The position numbers and the translations under genes were made by a program. From contig JAJJXM010000094.1 of the NCBI GenBank assembly GCA_024516155.1, positions 81,729-145,728 of the forward strand: DNA of 64,000 nt, in the 5' to 3' direction. Position 1 is the first letter of the stretch; every line of letters begins with the position of its first letter. Origin of the DNA: Pyronema omphalodes. Its lineage: Eukaryota > Ascomycota > Pezizomycetes > Pezizales > Pyronemataceae. This document shows, piece by piece, positions 45,366 to 55,032 of this stretch. The notes below the pieces were generated by a model that was not told where the DNA came from, did not search any database, and was given only the letters and a program-made list of their open reading frames with translations.

Positions 45366-47336
45366 CTAAGATAAGTTAGGGAGGGGTCCCGGTTTATCGG
45401 GGTACTTTTTATGAAAGTCGTCAACGGCTTTACTGTCGGAATGGAATTCGGCGGGTTCCCAATCGGGCATATCGTATCCAACCCATTTAACCATATACTG
45501 GAGTTTCTTCCTGTGAATTCTGGAGTCGAGGATAGCTTCGATGAAGTATTCGTCTTCACCGTTGATTTCCACCGGGGGTGGTGGGTCTGATTGTTGACCG
45601 GGGTAGGGGTCATTCGCAGCGGGTTCCAATAGGGAAACATGTTGAACGTTATGGCATTTCATCGTCGGGGGTAGTTCTAATCGGTAGGCATAGGGGGATA
45701 CTTTGGCGATAATCTTGAGGGGTCCGTAACGTTTGTTGTCTAATTTCCGGGAGGGTCGACGGGTTTTCCAATTGCGAGCATTCATCTATACCAGATCTCC
45801 GGGCTGATAATTCGGTGACGGCAGTCGATGTTTATCGGTATTCTCTTGATAACGTAGATTAGCTCTATTGATTTCAGCTCGTAGATGGTTATGGATTTCG
45901 GCGAGGGTTTTCGAAGTTGTGAGGGCCCGTCGATGGTCTACATCGTTCGTAGCTGCTGGGAGTAAATCGAATTGGCAACGGGGGTCGAATCCTTTATTAG
46001 CAAAGAACGGGGAAGTTCCCGTTGTCTCGGATGCTTGGTTATTCGCAGCGAATTCTGCTAATGGTCACCAGTCAGCCCAATCGTGTTGAAGATAGTTGAC
46101 GTGGGCTCGGAGGTATTGTTCCATAATAGCGTTCATTCGTTCTGTTTGACCGTCCATTTGTGGATGGAATGCCGTAGATAATCGAGGCTCGATTCCCAAA
46201 CGTCGACAGAGATTCTTCCGAAACAAAGCAGCGAATTGGGGTCCTCGATCAGAGATAATGGTAAGGGGGAGTCCATGCAATCGAAAGATGTGGGTAATAA
46301 ACACAGACGATAATTCCTTTGCGTCGATATCCGTTCGACAGGCAATCAGATGTCGTTCTTTGGTTAGTCTGTTCACAACTACCCAAATTGCATCACACCC
46401 ATTAGACCATGGTAATCCTGGTACGAAGTCCATTGATATGTCCTGCCAGGGTCTTTCTGGAATAGGTAGTGGGCGTAGGATACCAAACAGGGAGTGTGTG
46501 GTAGGTTTCGAACGTTGACAGGTATGACAATTTCGAATGTATCTTTCCACGTCTGTCCTCATCTGGGGCCACGTATAGGTTCTTGAGGGGTATTCTAATG
46601 TTTTAGATCTACCTGGGTGTCCAGCCGTAGGAGAGTCGTGGTGTTGTTGCATTAGATGTAATCGTAAAGGTTCGTAATTCGGGACCCATAAACATCCCCG
46701 GAAGACTAGACGGTTATTGTTTACTGTACATTCAGCTAATGTCATGTCTTTACAATAACGAGTGTTATTGTTTAGCATTTCGATAACCTTCGTAGGGAAT
46801 GGGTCTTTATCGTAGGCTTCCGTGAAGAGCTGGGATAAGGTGGGGTTTGTTTGTTGTGGGTCCGGTATTACTGTTTGTTGCGAATTCGTTATTGTTTGTT
46901 GACAACTAGGGGTAACAGCCGCAACGTGAAGGATATTCTCTGGCTTAATGATCGTTGTATGGTTCTCTAGGGAGCGTTCATTCCCCTCTTTAGGCAGATC
47001 TCCGGATCGACGAGTCAGTGCGTCTGGTTTACCCCCTGCGGTACCGGGGCGGTAAACAATCTTAAAATTAAACTGAGACAAGAACTGGGACCAACGGGCT
47101 TGACGGCGGTTCAAGAGGTTCGTCGAAGTAAAATATTCCAGATTCTTATGATCTGACAGTACTCGAATGGGGTTAATAACAGATTGTAATTCGGGACGCC
47201 ATTCTTCGAAAGCCCTCACGATAGCCATGAGTTCTTTATCGTATATCTCGTAATTACATTTGGCGGGGGAATGTTTCGTTGAGAAGTAAGCAATAGGATG
47301 TAAGATTCCTTCATCATCATTCTGAGAAAGTGTCAA
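45366..47336 (-). pseudogene. pol 3' part of element 2 (RNase H, integrase, chromodomain), two stops
   Basis: Starts in RNase H (LSQNDDEGILHPIAYFSTKH, NYEIYDKELMAIVRAFEEWR, LSDHKNLEYF). The integrase zinc domain follows (CHTCQRSK), then the DDE core (WQDISMDFVPGLPW, LPLTIISDRGPQF, MDGQTERMNAIMEQYL) and a C-terminal chromodomain (YFIEAILDSRIHRKKLQYMV, KWVGYDMPDWEP). Two in-frame stops break it: TGA at about 46062 after DWADW and TAG at 45786 where LVWMNARNW would be expected. The second looks like a TGG-to-TAG transition. Between and after the stops the frame is otherwise open. Confidence 0.88.
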
Positions 47337-47446
47337 AATCCGGCTACACACGGTCGACAGGCGATACAACCGTCGGATTGCTATGCAATCGGGTTCGGCT
47401 CTGGACTTCTAGGTGAGTTAGTCACGGGCTCAGGCAGTACTTACCT
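47337..47446 (-). other. orphan leader fragment of a family-A element
   Basis: Minus strand reads the sequence that normally follows a family-A 5' LTR (GTAAGTACTGCCTGAGCCCG through GTAGCCGGATTTTGACA), closely matching 63375-63486. It lies on the outer side of the 3' LTR of element 3, so that LTR also served as a 5' LTR: the trace of a tandem or recombined array. Confidence 0.8.
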
Positions 47447-48099
47447 TGTACACAGGATATCCCTGCAGCGTTGCCTCTGATAGAATCGTTGGATGGGGAT
47501 CTGGGTGGGAGGATAGGTGGGTATTCGGGATGGGTAAGTATGTTGGGATGGGCTGGGTTTGCGGTCACGGTTTAGATGATAGAACTGCAGTGTGTAGATA
47601 GGATTGTGTAGATACATAATTGATTGCGTACTAGACTAATGAAATACAAATGTCCCCTTATATACCTTTGTCCCTGTGCTCATGTGATTTCCCAACTTAT
47701 CTGTCCCGCAGATATTCCATCCATCATGAGACACCCTTCGCTCCACCGTGACTCCCAAAACCTAACTAAAACACTATACAAACATAAACCAAAACATAAT
47801 ACAAAACATAAGCAAAACATAATACAAAACATAAGCAAAACATAATACAAAACATAAGCAAAACACAATACAAACATAAGCAAAACATATTCCAAACCTC
47901 GAGGAAACCCTCCTCGTTCCACCCCGCACTTACCCCCTTGTCCCTCGCTTAACCCTAACTCCTCTCGCCTAGCCCTAGCTCCACCTGTTCGCTTAAACCC
48001 TAACCGTGACGTACGCCATCCCCAGCGTCACACCCACGAACCACAGCCCAGCTGTGGTTACAATCCCTCCTAGAAGCATATCCCTAGCGGTTCGTGACA
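47447..48099 (-). repeat. family-A 3' LTR of element 3
   Basis: 653 bp, minus strand from TGTCACGAACCGC to the TGTACA end. Near-identical over the shared part to 63487-63873. The purine-rich GGAGGCGGGAGCTAC lies just upstream as the likely polypurine tract. The first about 105 bp also encode the C-terminus of ORF3. Confidence 0.88.
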
Positions 48100-48931
48100 G
48101 TAGCTCCCGCCTCCAGGCCGAGACTCCGACGAGGCTTGTCTGAGGTTCCCCGTGGGGACGAGGTCGGGGTTGTCGCTGCCGACGGCGATTGCGGTTCTGG
48201 CGGCGGCATCTGCCGGATAGTCGTTGGCGGCGGTGAGAGTCTCCTCCGGAACCAGTGCTGGAGTGCTCTGGCAACGAGGACCCCTCGAATGGCGGTGGGG
48301 TGTGGGTCGGCGGTGGTAACTCTTCCTTTCCAGTGGGTGGTCCGTAGAAAGAGAGGTTTATCGCGAGTCGTTCGGGGTCCCTGTTCGGGGACATGAGGTA
48401 GACAGGGACGTACCTCTTCTCCATCAAAGTCTCGCTCGAGGTTTCCGAGGCCAGCTCGGGTGCTGTTGGTGGCTGTTCCCAGTTGGGGTGTTGTTGATCC
48501 TTCTCCGGGACAGGGGTTGGTTCCTCCGGTGTCGGAGCGGGAGTTGACGAGGAGCGGGCAGGCCCTGTGGCGCCGCATCTGGCTTCATGGCCGTCTATGT
48601 TAACCAGAAACCCACAGTCGTAGCAGACCCTCTTTCCTCGCTGCCAGGCCCGACAGGCCTTCCGAACGTCCAGATGTTTCCTCCGGATCACAGCCTCTAA
48701 CTCGGGATCATGCATCCGTCCGCAGTTGCATTCGTTGGTTCCTTCTCGTCCAGCGGTTGGAAAATAGTTGTGGTTCTCTTTCGATTGTCGATGTGTGGCG
48801 CAGTAGTCGTCGTAACAAAAGGTCCAGTGTTGGGCATCGTGTGGGGGATACGTGGTCGTCGGTGGTGGGGCATCCTGGCGGTACCAGCTGCCGGAGTGTT
48901 GGTCGTTCTCGGGGTTTATGGGGCTGGCCAT
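47993..48931 (-). CDS. ORF3 of element 3: Cys-rich protein with LTR-encoded C-terminal hydrophobic helix
   Basis: 312-aa ORF whose ATG lies only 5 bases beyond the pol stop (48937-48939); function unknown. The N-terminal half carries a cysteine/histidine-rich region (HWTFCYDDYCATH, CNCGRMHDPELEAVIRRKHL, RAWQRGKRVCYDCGFLVN), plausibly metal-binding. A Pro/Thr/Glu-rich linker and an Arg-rich patch (RRQRLSGRCRRQNRNRRRQR) follow. The last 35 codons enter the 3' LTR and encode MLLGGIVTTAGLWFVGVTLG, a likely membrane helix. The same reading frame is conserved in the LTR of element 1 with mostly third-position changes. Position after pol resembles additional ORFs of other Gypsy elements; no homology to a named protein is claimed. 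Confidence 0.7.
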   Translation of the reverse strand: MASPINPENDQHSGSWYRQDAPPPTTTYPPHDAQHWTFCYDDYCATHRQSKENHNYFPTAGREGTNECNCGRMHDPELEAVIRRKHLDVRKACRAWQRGKRVCYDCGFLVNIDGHEARCGATGPARSSSTPAPTPEEPTPVPEKDQQHPNWEQPPTAPELASETSSETLMEKRYVPVYLMSPNRDPERLAINLSFYGPPTGKEELPPPTHTPPPFEGSSLPEHSSTGSGGDSHRRQRLSGRCRRQNRNRRRQRQPRPRPHGEPQTSLVGVSAWRRELLSRTARDMLLGGIVTTAGLWFVGVTLGMAYVTVRV

Positions 48932-48936
48932 GGTTC

Positions 48937-49753
48937 TTACAACCTTGGGGCCGGTTTTCTTGGGTAGGTTGTGTGAAATCGTCGGATAGCGTCGGGGGAA
49001 TTCGTGAAGTTCTCTGATGGGTACCAAGTTCGGTCGGGGTCAGGGAATCCCGTCCAACGTACACGATACTGGAGTCTGTTTCGATGGTAGCGGGAATCAA
49101 CTATCTCCTCCACTTCCCATTCCTCTTCGTCTTCAATAACAATTGGTGGGGGAGGAGGTTGGACGTGCCCGGGGATCGGTGTAAGAGTAGGTTGAGCCAG
49201 CTCAAGCAATGAGATGTGGAATACGGGGTGTATTCTCACACTGGCGGGGAGATCCAATTTATACGCTCTTGTTCCCACGCGCTCGAGGATGGTGTATGGT
49301 CCCATCAGCTGGTAATCCAACTTGCTGGATGGGCGAGTTGTCTTCACGTTTTTCCTCCGCAACCACACCCTATCCCCCTCCCTGAGTACGGGATCCGGGT
49401 GTCTCTTCCGATTTGCCTGTTCTGCCTGAGCAGCCTGTGCATATCCGATTTCTGCCTGTAGTTCCCGGTGGAGGTTGGTGAGGGCTGGAACGTATTCCGC
49501 CACCTCCGGGAATCCTCCTTCTATTTTTCCCAGGCTGGGTGCGAACCGCGGATGATACCCATAATTCGCGAAAAAGGGGGTAACCTTCGTTGTCTCGGAT
49601 TGAGTGTTGTTATAGCAAAACTCCGCCATTGGGAGTAGCTTTTCCCAGTCGTCCTGCTGGTAATTGCAGTACGCCCGCAGGTACTGTTCGAGGGTGGCGT
49701 TCGTGCGTTCGGTCTGTCCGTCGGTCTCGGGGTGGAATGCGGTGCTGAGCTTC
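48937..49753 (-). pseudogene. pol of element 3, 3' part (integrase end and chromodomain)
   Basis: Continues the integrase core after the element-4 insertion: KLSTAFHPETDGQTERTNAT, DDWEKLLPMAEFCYNNTQSE, the C-terminal integrase domain with KTTRPSSKLDYQLMGPYTIL, and a chromodomain (WEVEEIVDSRYHRNRLQYRV, RWTGFPDPDRTWYP). The frame is open to a stop at 48937. Separated from its upstream half by 8.96 kb. Confidence 0.9.
49749..49753. repeat. left target-site duplication of element 4 (GCTTC)
   Basis: GCTTC directly abuts the LTR at 49754 and recurs at 58716-58720 on the other side. Joining the flanks across one copy restores the integrase reading of element 3. Confidence 0.92.
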
Positions 49754-51162
49754 TGTGAACCTGGGCACAGCTTCGACTATGCAGAGGCTTATCCGATTGT
49801 ATCTCTAGTGCTTCGTTCTCAGTGTTGACAGACACTTCGTTCCCAAGAACAGACAGACACTTCGTTCCCAAGAACTAATAGAGCTTATCCAAAGATAAAG
49901 CTAGGAAGAGAATTAATCGATCACAGGCGGAATAAACTTAAGGGTTGTCTTCGGAGGTATTCGTTGGTGTAAATAGGTATCGTCGCGTAGAGGATCAAAT
50001 GGTTGATGATGGAGGAGAGAGAGGGAAGACAAAGGCTCTTTTATAGACTTTCGTCTACAAGTTCGCCCAGACTTCCTAGGGAACCAATTTCCAAACTGAG
50101 CCTAGGAGATAAGACAAGAGTCATTTCTGAGACGCATCTGCTGATAGATTGCATCATACGAAGTGCGTAATCATATTGATTACTTCCTTGCATGATGCTT
50201 GCTATCGTCAGACTAATCCTTGACATTCCTCTCTGTACTACCACACCTTCCAATCAGGTGTCAGGGTTATGAGTCATATGGGAGGGCAACTCCGCTTGAC
50301 TGCATAATGCATGAACTCCTCTGACAAATAACATGTGAGTCATTTATCTTGTGAGTCGTGCTATCATAGATCTCCCTAGAGAATCTCGATTGCGAATGGA
50401 GGAATCTGACATCATAAGGCATCCATGCCCTACCGGAGTGGATCACTCCGACACATTCCTGTGTGATGTCATTATGGCTCCACCTGCGCGCACTTGCGCG
50501 CAGCCACACCCTGGTGTGGATGCAAACGCCGAGCTGTTCCTTGGTTGGTAGTCAATAGCCTAAGGGCGCGTCATATCGGTTCCACCAAACAGTTTCCTTG
50601 AGAGGGTTGCATGCTTATGGACGTCGTCTCATGCCTTAGCAATCTTGACCCTTGTCCATAGCCCCACTCCTGTTTGCCGACTAGACTCTGCCTTATCTTC
50701 CTGGCTGACCATTCACCCAACTAAGTAACACCGGATGATTTCTTCGCACTGCTCTGCACATCCTTGGAACTCTCTTCCGATGCAGACCCCTTTGTAGCCG
50801 TGAACTTCCGAACACTCCTCAAGTATAAGGAGGTGCCCTTTCGTCTTCGTCTTCGTTCTCCATCAGCGTCGTTCGTAGTTGCTCAAGGGTAAGTCGACAC
50901 CCATGAGGTAAGTGTTCCCCAATCTCTTCTCTTCTGGATCCTCCCAAACTGACATTGAATAATAGTTGCGACGCCTCGGGCCGGGATCCTCGTGAGGTCC
51001 TATCGGAAAGTCACGAATCACGTGACGTGGCTTGTCGGAGCTCCTCTGGGGGTTCCGGCCCGGGATACTAATCTGACTATTCATTCTCTGTCGAGTTTGC
51101 CATATTCTCCATTGCGTTATATATGATACCAATTCTATCCTCACACATTTTAGGGTGTGACA
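49754..51162 (-). repeat. family-B 3' LTR of element 4
   Basis: 1409 bp; minus strand from TGTCACACCC to GGTTCACA. TATAAAAG lies at 50038-50045 (minus). All short ORFs in it recur unchanged at +7553 in the other LTR, so the copies are identical as far as I can compare. Confidence 0.93.
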
Positions 51163-51176
51163 CCACCTCTCCCCTG
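51163..51176 (-). other. polypurine tract of element 4
   Basis: Minus strand AGGGGAGAGGTGG immediately before the LTR start TGTCACACCC. Confidence 0.75.
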
Positions 51177-51333
51177 TTCAAGCTTCGTCCCGAAGCTCGT
51201 AGTTCATCTTTCTGTGATCGCACCACGCCGTAGCCTAGTGACTTAAGTGATCAATTTTGGATGTAGTCCTCCAGCCCCTACATCCTACTACCAACTCTAC
51301 CTGATGAAAACCACATGGGAAAAACATCAAGCA

Positions 51334-54300
51334 TTAGTCTTTGAGTCGGTAGTCCCTCGGAGAATCAGGATACTTGAGATGGAAATCTCTTAGCTTCTCC
51401 TGACCTCCTACTGAAAAGTTGTCGAAGGGTTCTGCCGTCCAGTCTTTCTTGTTGGGCCACCCTAGCCATTTGACGAGGTAAAGTACTCTGCTGCCTGATT
51501 TGTAGCTGCTCATAATTTCGTCTATGTCGTACTCCTCGCTTCCCTCAACATCGTCTGCTTCCCGAAGAATTTTGTTTGGGTCTGGTGGAGCTCTGGTTCC
51601 AGTGTGGAAGGGCTCCAGTAGGGAAGTGTGGAAGACATTGTGAATCTTCCATCTTCTTGGTAGTGTGAGACGTATTGCTGTTGGGGATATGACCTTTTCG
51701 ATTTGGAATGGACCATGTAATTTGTGATCCAATTTGTGTGATGGGCGTCTTGTTTTTATGTGTCGTCCATCGAGCATAACCAAGTCTCCAACTTGGTAAG
51801 TAGGGGCCTCCTTTCGCTGTAGGTCTGCATACTTCTTCATTCTTTCTTGTGCCTTCTGTAATGCTGACCTAGCACCTTCATGCACTGTATGCATCCAATG
51901 AGCGTATGCTTTGCTGGCCGGGTTTTGCACAGCTGTTGGAATGGGATTGCTGGCAATGGGGTTGTAACCGTAATTCGCATAAAAAGGTGATAGTCCTGTA
52001 GCGCTGGTTACTGAGTTGTTGTAAGCGAACTCAGCCATTGGCAATAGATCAACCCAATCATTCATCTCATGATTGACAAAGGAGCGGAGGTATGCTTCAA
52101 TTGTCTGGTTAAGTCGTTCCGTCTGTCCATCTGTTTGAGGGTGGAACGCTGTGGACATTCTAGGTTTGATTGCTAGTGTCCCAAGAAATGCCTTCCAGGT
52201 GGTGCTTGTAAACCTGGAGTCTCTGTCCGACACAATATCCGTAGGTAGCCCATGTAACTTCCACATTTCCTTCGCAAAGATTCTAACAAGGTCTGCAGTT
52301 GTCTTGCCGTCTTTTTGCAGTGGTATGAAGTGGGCCATCTTAGAGAATCTGTCAACTATTACCCATAGTTGATCGCATCCATTGGATTCTGGCAGGTCGG
52401 TGATAAAGTCCATGGCGATTGATTGCCATGGGGCATAGGGTAGTTCCAAAGGTTGAAGTAATCCGTACTTGAGGTGCCGTGCCTTTTTGTCCTTTTGACA
52501 TTCCATACAACTCTTTACATAAGTTATTATTTGTTCTTCCATTCTTGGCCACCAGAAGTTTCTTCGTATTAATTCAATTGTTTTGTCCTGTCCAAAGTGA
52601 CCTGCAATTTTCGAGTCATGTTCAGATTCCAGAACTGTCTTTACCAAATCCTTTGGTACCCATAGTTTTTCCTTTCGATAGACTATGCCATTATCTATCG
52701 TCAATGGTTCCTTAATTTTCTTTGTTGCCTCCACGTAAATCTCATCCAGCTTACCAGCTTCTTTTACCATCTTCAAGAATTCTTCTGACCATTTAATAAA
52801 AGGAATAGAGGAGAGACGTGCTGAAGAAATAATAAATGATGTTCCTTCTCCAGCACTGCTGATTGACGAAATGGATGCAAAATGACTCTTATGCAGGATC
52901 GTCGTAATCGGCTGATCTTCACCTCCCCCCTTTTCAGGTCGGAACTCCGGACGCCTAGATAGAGCATCAGGTTTCCCATTTTTAACCCTAGGTCTATAAA
53001 AAATCTTAAAGTCAACGCCAGCAAGCTCTTGAGCCCATCTAGCTTGACGTCGATTGAGTACTTTTGTTGTTGTAAAGTACTCAAGGTTTTGGTGGTCGCT
53101 GTAAACTTGGACAGTGTGCATTGCTCCCTCAAGATATCGTCTCCATACTTTAAATGAGTCCACAATAGCCAACAGCTCTTTGTCATGGATCTCATAGTTA
53201 ATCTCAGCAGGAGTGAATTTTCTTGAGTGGAAAGCAATGGGGTGCAACTTTCCATCTTCCCCCTTCTGGGATAGAACTGCGCCTAAAGCAAAATCTGAAG
53301 CATCTGTTTCAACAATGCAAACCTGTCTTGGGTCAAAATGACTTAAGATTGGTGCAGTAGTGAAACGACTTTTGAGCTCATCAAATGCTAGTTCCATAGC
53401 AACAGTCCATTCCCATTTCTTCGCATCGCCCTTTGTTGATTCTGTGAGAGGTCGACATATTTTGGAGAAGTCCTTGATGAATCTGCGATAGAAGTTTGCG
53501 AATCCAAGAAAGCCCTGTGTTTCTTTCAAGGATTTTGGGGGTTCCCATACCAGGACTGTTTGTACCTTGTCCTTTGCCATTTCAATGCCATTTTCGCTGA
53601 TAATATAACCCAGAAATTCCACTCTGTTTTGTCCCCAAACACATTTTTCCGGAGAGATAACCAGCCCATTTTCTTCCAATCTTTTTAACACTTCCTTAAC
53701 CAATTTGTCGTGTTCTTCCTCTGTCTCAGCATATATGAGAACATCATCAATATACGCAATTACTCCCTGATCCAACATGTCTCTAAAGATATGATTCATC
53801 ATATCTTGGAATGTGGCTGGGGCATTGCTCAAGCCAAAAGGCATAACCGAAAATTCATATAATCCATATCGGCATCGAAAGGCCGTTTTCCATTCATCTC
53901 CTTCTTTTATTCTGATGAGATGATATCCATTCTTGAGGTCCATTTTCGTAAATATTTTTGCTCCTCTAACTCTGTCTTGTAATTCTGACATGAGTGGGAG
54001 TGGGTACCGGTTGGCAATTGTAATTTTGTTGATGCCCCGGTAATCAACACATAACCGTAGACCTCTGCCATGAGGCTTTGGGACAAAGAGAATAGGAGCT
54101 GCTGCTGGTGACTTAGAAGGTCTGATTTTACCAGTACGCAGCATATCCTTCAACCATTCTCTCAGTGTCTCTAGCTCAACTTCGTTGAGAGCATAGACAG
54201 GTCCCCAAGGAGGCTTTTCGCCTTCAACTAGGTCAATCGCATGGTCGTAGGGTTTGTGATCAGGAAGCCTATCTGCAGCTTCCTTTGTCATAATGTTGAT

Positions 54301-55029
54301 CCAGCCGCGGAATTTCTCTGGGACTTGCTGAAGGGCCTCAGATAATTCCTCTTTGGTGGATACGGATGAGATGTGGCCTAAGACTAAGGCTTCTGGATGG
54401 TCGAGGACATGTTTATCGACCTTGAGTGAGAAGGCACTGGCTTGTGCCTTTGTACATTTTTCTTTGCAACGTGAGGATGTAAAGGAGATTTTGTCTTGAT
54501 CTGCCCAGAGGTTGCAGGGCTGATGTAGTGCCATCCACCAATAAGGCAGGATAGCATCGCAGTCACTATCTAGTGGAGCGACTTCGAATGATTCTGCAGC
54601 AAAGTGTTTCTTATGCTGCAATATAAAGGGAACCGTAAAGACTTCACCTGCTCCAGCAACTATCTCATTGTTGAAGTTGCGGATTTGTAAAGGGGTGTCT
54701 CTCTTAACGGTTGGGATTTTGTATTTGTGGACAAAGGCTTTGTCCAGGAGGGCAGCAGTAGATCCTGTATCAAGAAGGACTCTAACTGTGCGTTGTTGAT
54801 TCTTGGACCAGTTGAGAACCATGTTGATAATTGGTCTCGGTCCATGGTGAGGAGGAGTGGGAGCTGATTCCTGGGTAACTGGAATCGCTGCTCCATTGTC
54901 TTTTCGTCGACTCTTAGTCCTGGTCGACAGAAGGCTGTCCATTGATTTCCTTTTTATTCCTGCGCATTTCCCTATTACTGCGTCTTCATATCCTTCCTCC
55001 TCGGGTGACGCTTCCCTAGAGGACTCTAA
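51334..55029 (-). CDS. Pol of element 4 (protease, RT, RNase H, integrase, chromodomain)
   Basis: Polyprotein of 1202 aa from the first ATG at 54942; the frame is open up to the gag stop, so a frameshift product would carry about 29 more residues. Order: aspartic protease (VLLDTGSTAALLDKAFV, about residues 55-71), RT (LRLCVDYRGINKITI, YHLIRIKEGDEWKTAF, active site YIDDVLIYAE), RNase H (VETDASDFALGAVLSQK, NYEIHDKELLAIVDSFKVWR), integrase zinc domain (IRRNFWWPRMEEQ then CMECQ), DDE core (WQSIAMDFITDLPESNG, TDIVSDRDSRFTS, HPQTDGQTERLNQTIEAYLR), and a C-terminal chromodomain (YDIDEIMSSYKSGSRVLYLV, KWLGWPNKKDW). Chromodomains of this class target insertion to histone-marked chromatin. No stop or frameshift seen. 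Confidence 0.95.
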   Translation of the reverse strand, partial: LESSREASPEEEGYEDAVIGKCAGIKRKSMDSLLSTRTKSRRKDNGAAIPVTQESAPTPPHHGPRPIINMVLNWSKNQQRTVRVLLDTGSTAALLDKAFVHKYKIPTVKRDTPLQIRNFNNEIVAGAGEVFTVPFILQHKKHFAAESFEVAPLDSDCDAILPYWWMALHQPCNLWADQDKISFTSSRCKEKCTKAQASAFSLKVDKHVLDHPEALVLGHISSVSTKEELSEALQQVPEKFRGWINIMTKEAADRLPDHKPYDHAIDLVEGEKPPWGPVYALNEVELETLREWLKDMLRTGKIRPSKSPAAAPILFVPKPHGRGLRLCVDYRGINKITIANRYPLPLMSELQDRVRGAKIFTKMDLKNGYHLIRIKEGDEWKTAFRCRYGLYEFSVMPFGLSNAPATFQDMMNHIFRDMLDQGVIAYIDDVLIYAETEEEHDKLVKEVLKRLEENGLVISPEKCVWGQNRVEFLGYIISENGIEMAKDKVQTVLVWEPPKSLKETQGFLGFANFYRRFIKDFSKICRPLTESTKGDAKKWEWTVAMELAFDELKSRFTTAPILSHFDPRQVCIVETDASDFALGAVLSQKGEDGKLHPIAFHSRKFTPAEINYEIHDKELLAIVDSFKVWRRYLEGAMHTVQVYSDHQNLEYFTTTKVLNRRQARWAQELAGVDFKIFYRPRVKNGKPDALSRRPEFRPEKGGGEDQPITTILHKSHFASISSISSAGEGTSFIISSARLSSIPFIKWSEEFLKMVKEAGKLDEIYVEATKKIKEPLTIDNGIVYRKEKLWVPKDLVKTVLESEHDSKIAGHFGQDKTIELIRRNFWWPRMEEQIITYVKSCMECQKDKKARHLKYGLLQPLELPYAPWQSIAMDFITDLPESNGCDQLWVIVDRFSKMAHFIPLQKDGKTTADLVRIFAKEMWKLHGLPTDIVSDRDSRFTSTTWKAFLGTLAIKPRMSTAFHPQTDGQTERLNQTIEAYLRSFVNHEMNDWVDLLPMAEFAYNNSVTSATGLSPFYANYGYNPIASNPIPTAVQNPASKAYAHWMHTVHEGARSALQKAQERMKKYADLQRKEAPTYQVGDLVMLDGRHIKTRRPSHKLDHKLHGPFQIEKVISPTAIRLTLPRRWKIHNVFHTSLLEPFHTGTRAPPDPNKILREADDVEGSEEYDIDEIMSSYKSGSRVLYLVKWLGWPNKKDWTAEPFDNFSVGGQEKLRDFHLKYPDSPRDYRLKD

Positions 55030-55032
55030 AAA
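55026..55032 (-). promoter_or_regulatory. likely -1 ribosomal frameshift site at gag stop of element 4
   Basis: Minus strand GGATTTTTAG ends gag (GAT TTT TAG). The pol frame lies one base back and is open across this point (TTT TTA GAG TCC). A Phe tRNA on TTT can re-pair perfectly after a -1 slip on the five-T run, bypassing the stop. Confidence 0.5.

Larger units (their letters stand above)
44188..47336 (-). mobile_element. element 2: Ty3/Gypsy chromovirus, family C, 5'-truncated
   Basis: Minus-strand 3' part of a Gypsy element: RNase H, integrase, chromodomain, polypurine tract and 3' LTR. Gag, protease and reverse transcriptase are missing. At about 47336 the RNase H sequence joins directly to the leader of a family-A element, so this is a chimeric rearrangement. 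Its LTR sits inside the pol of element 1. Confidence 0.85.
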
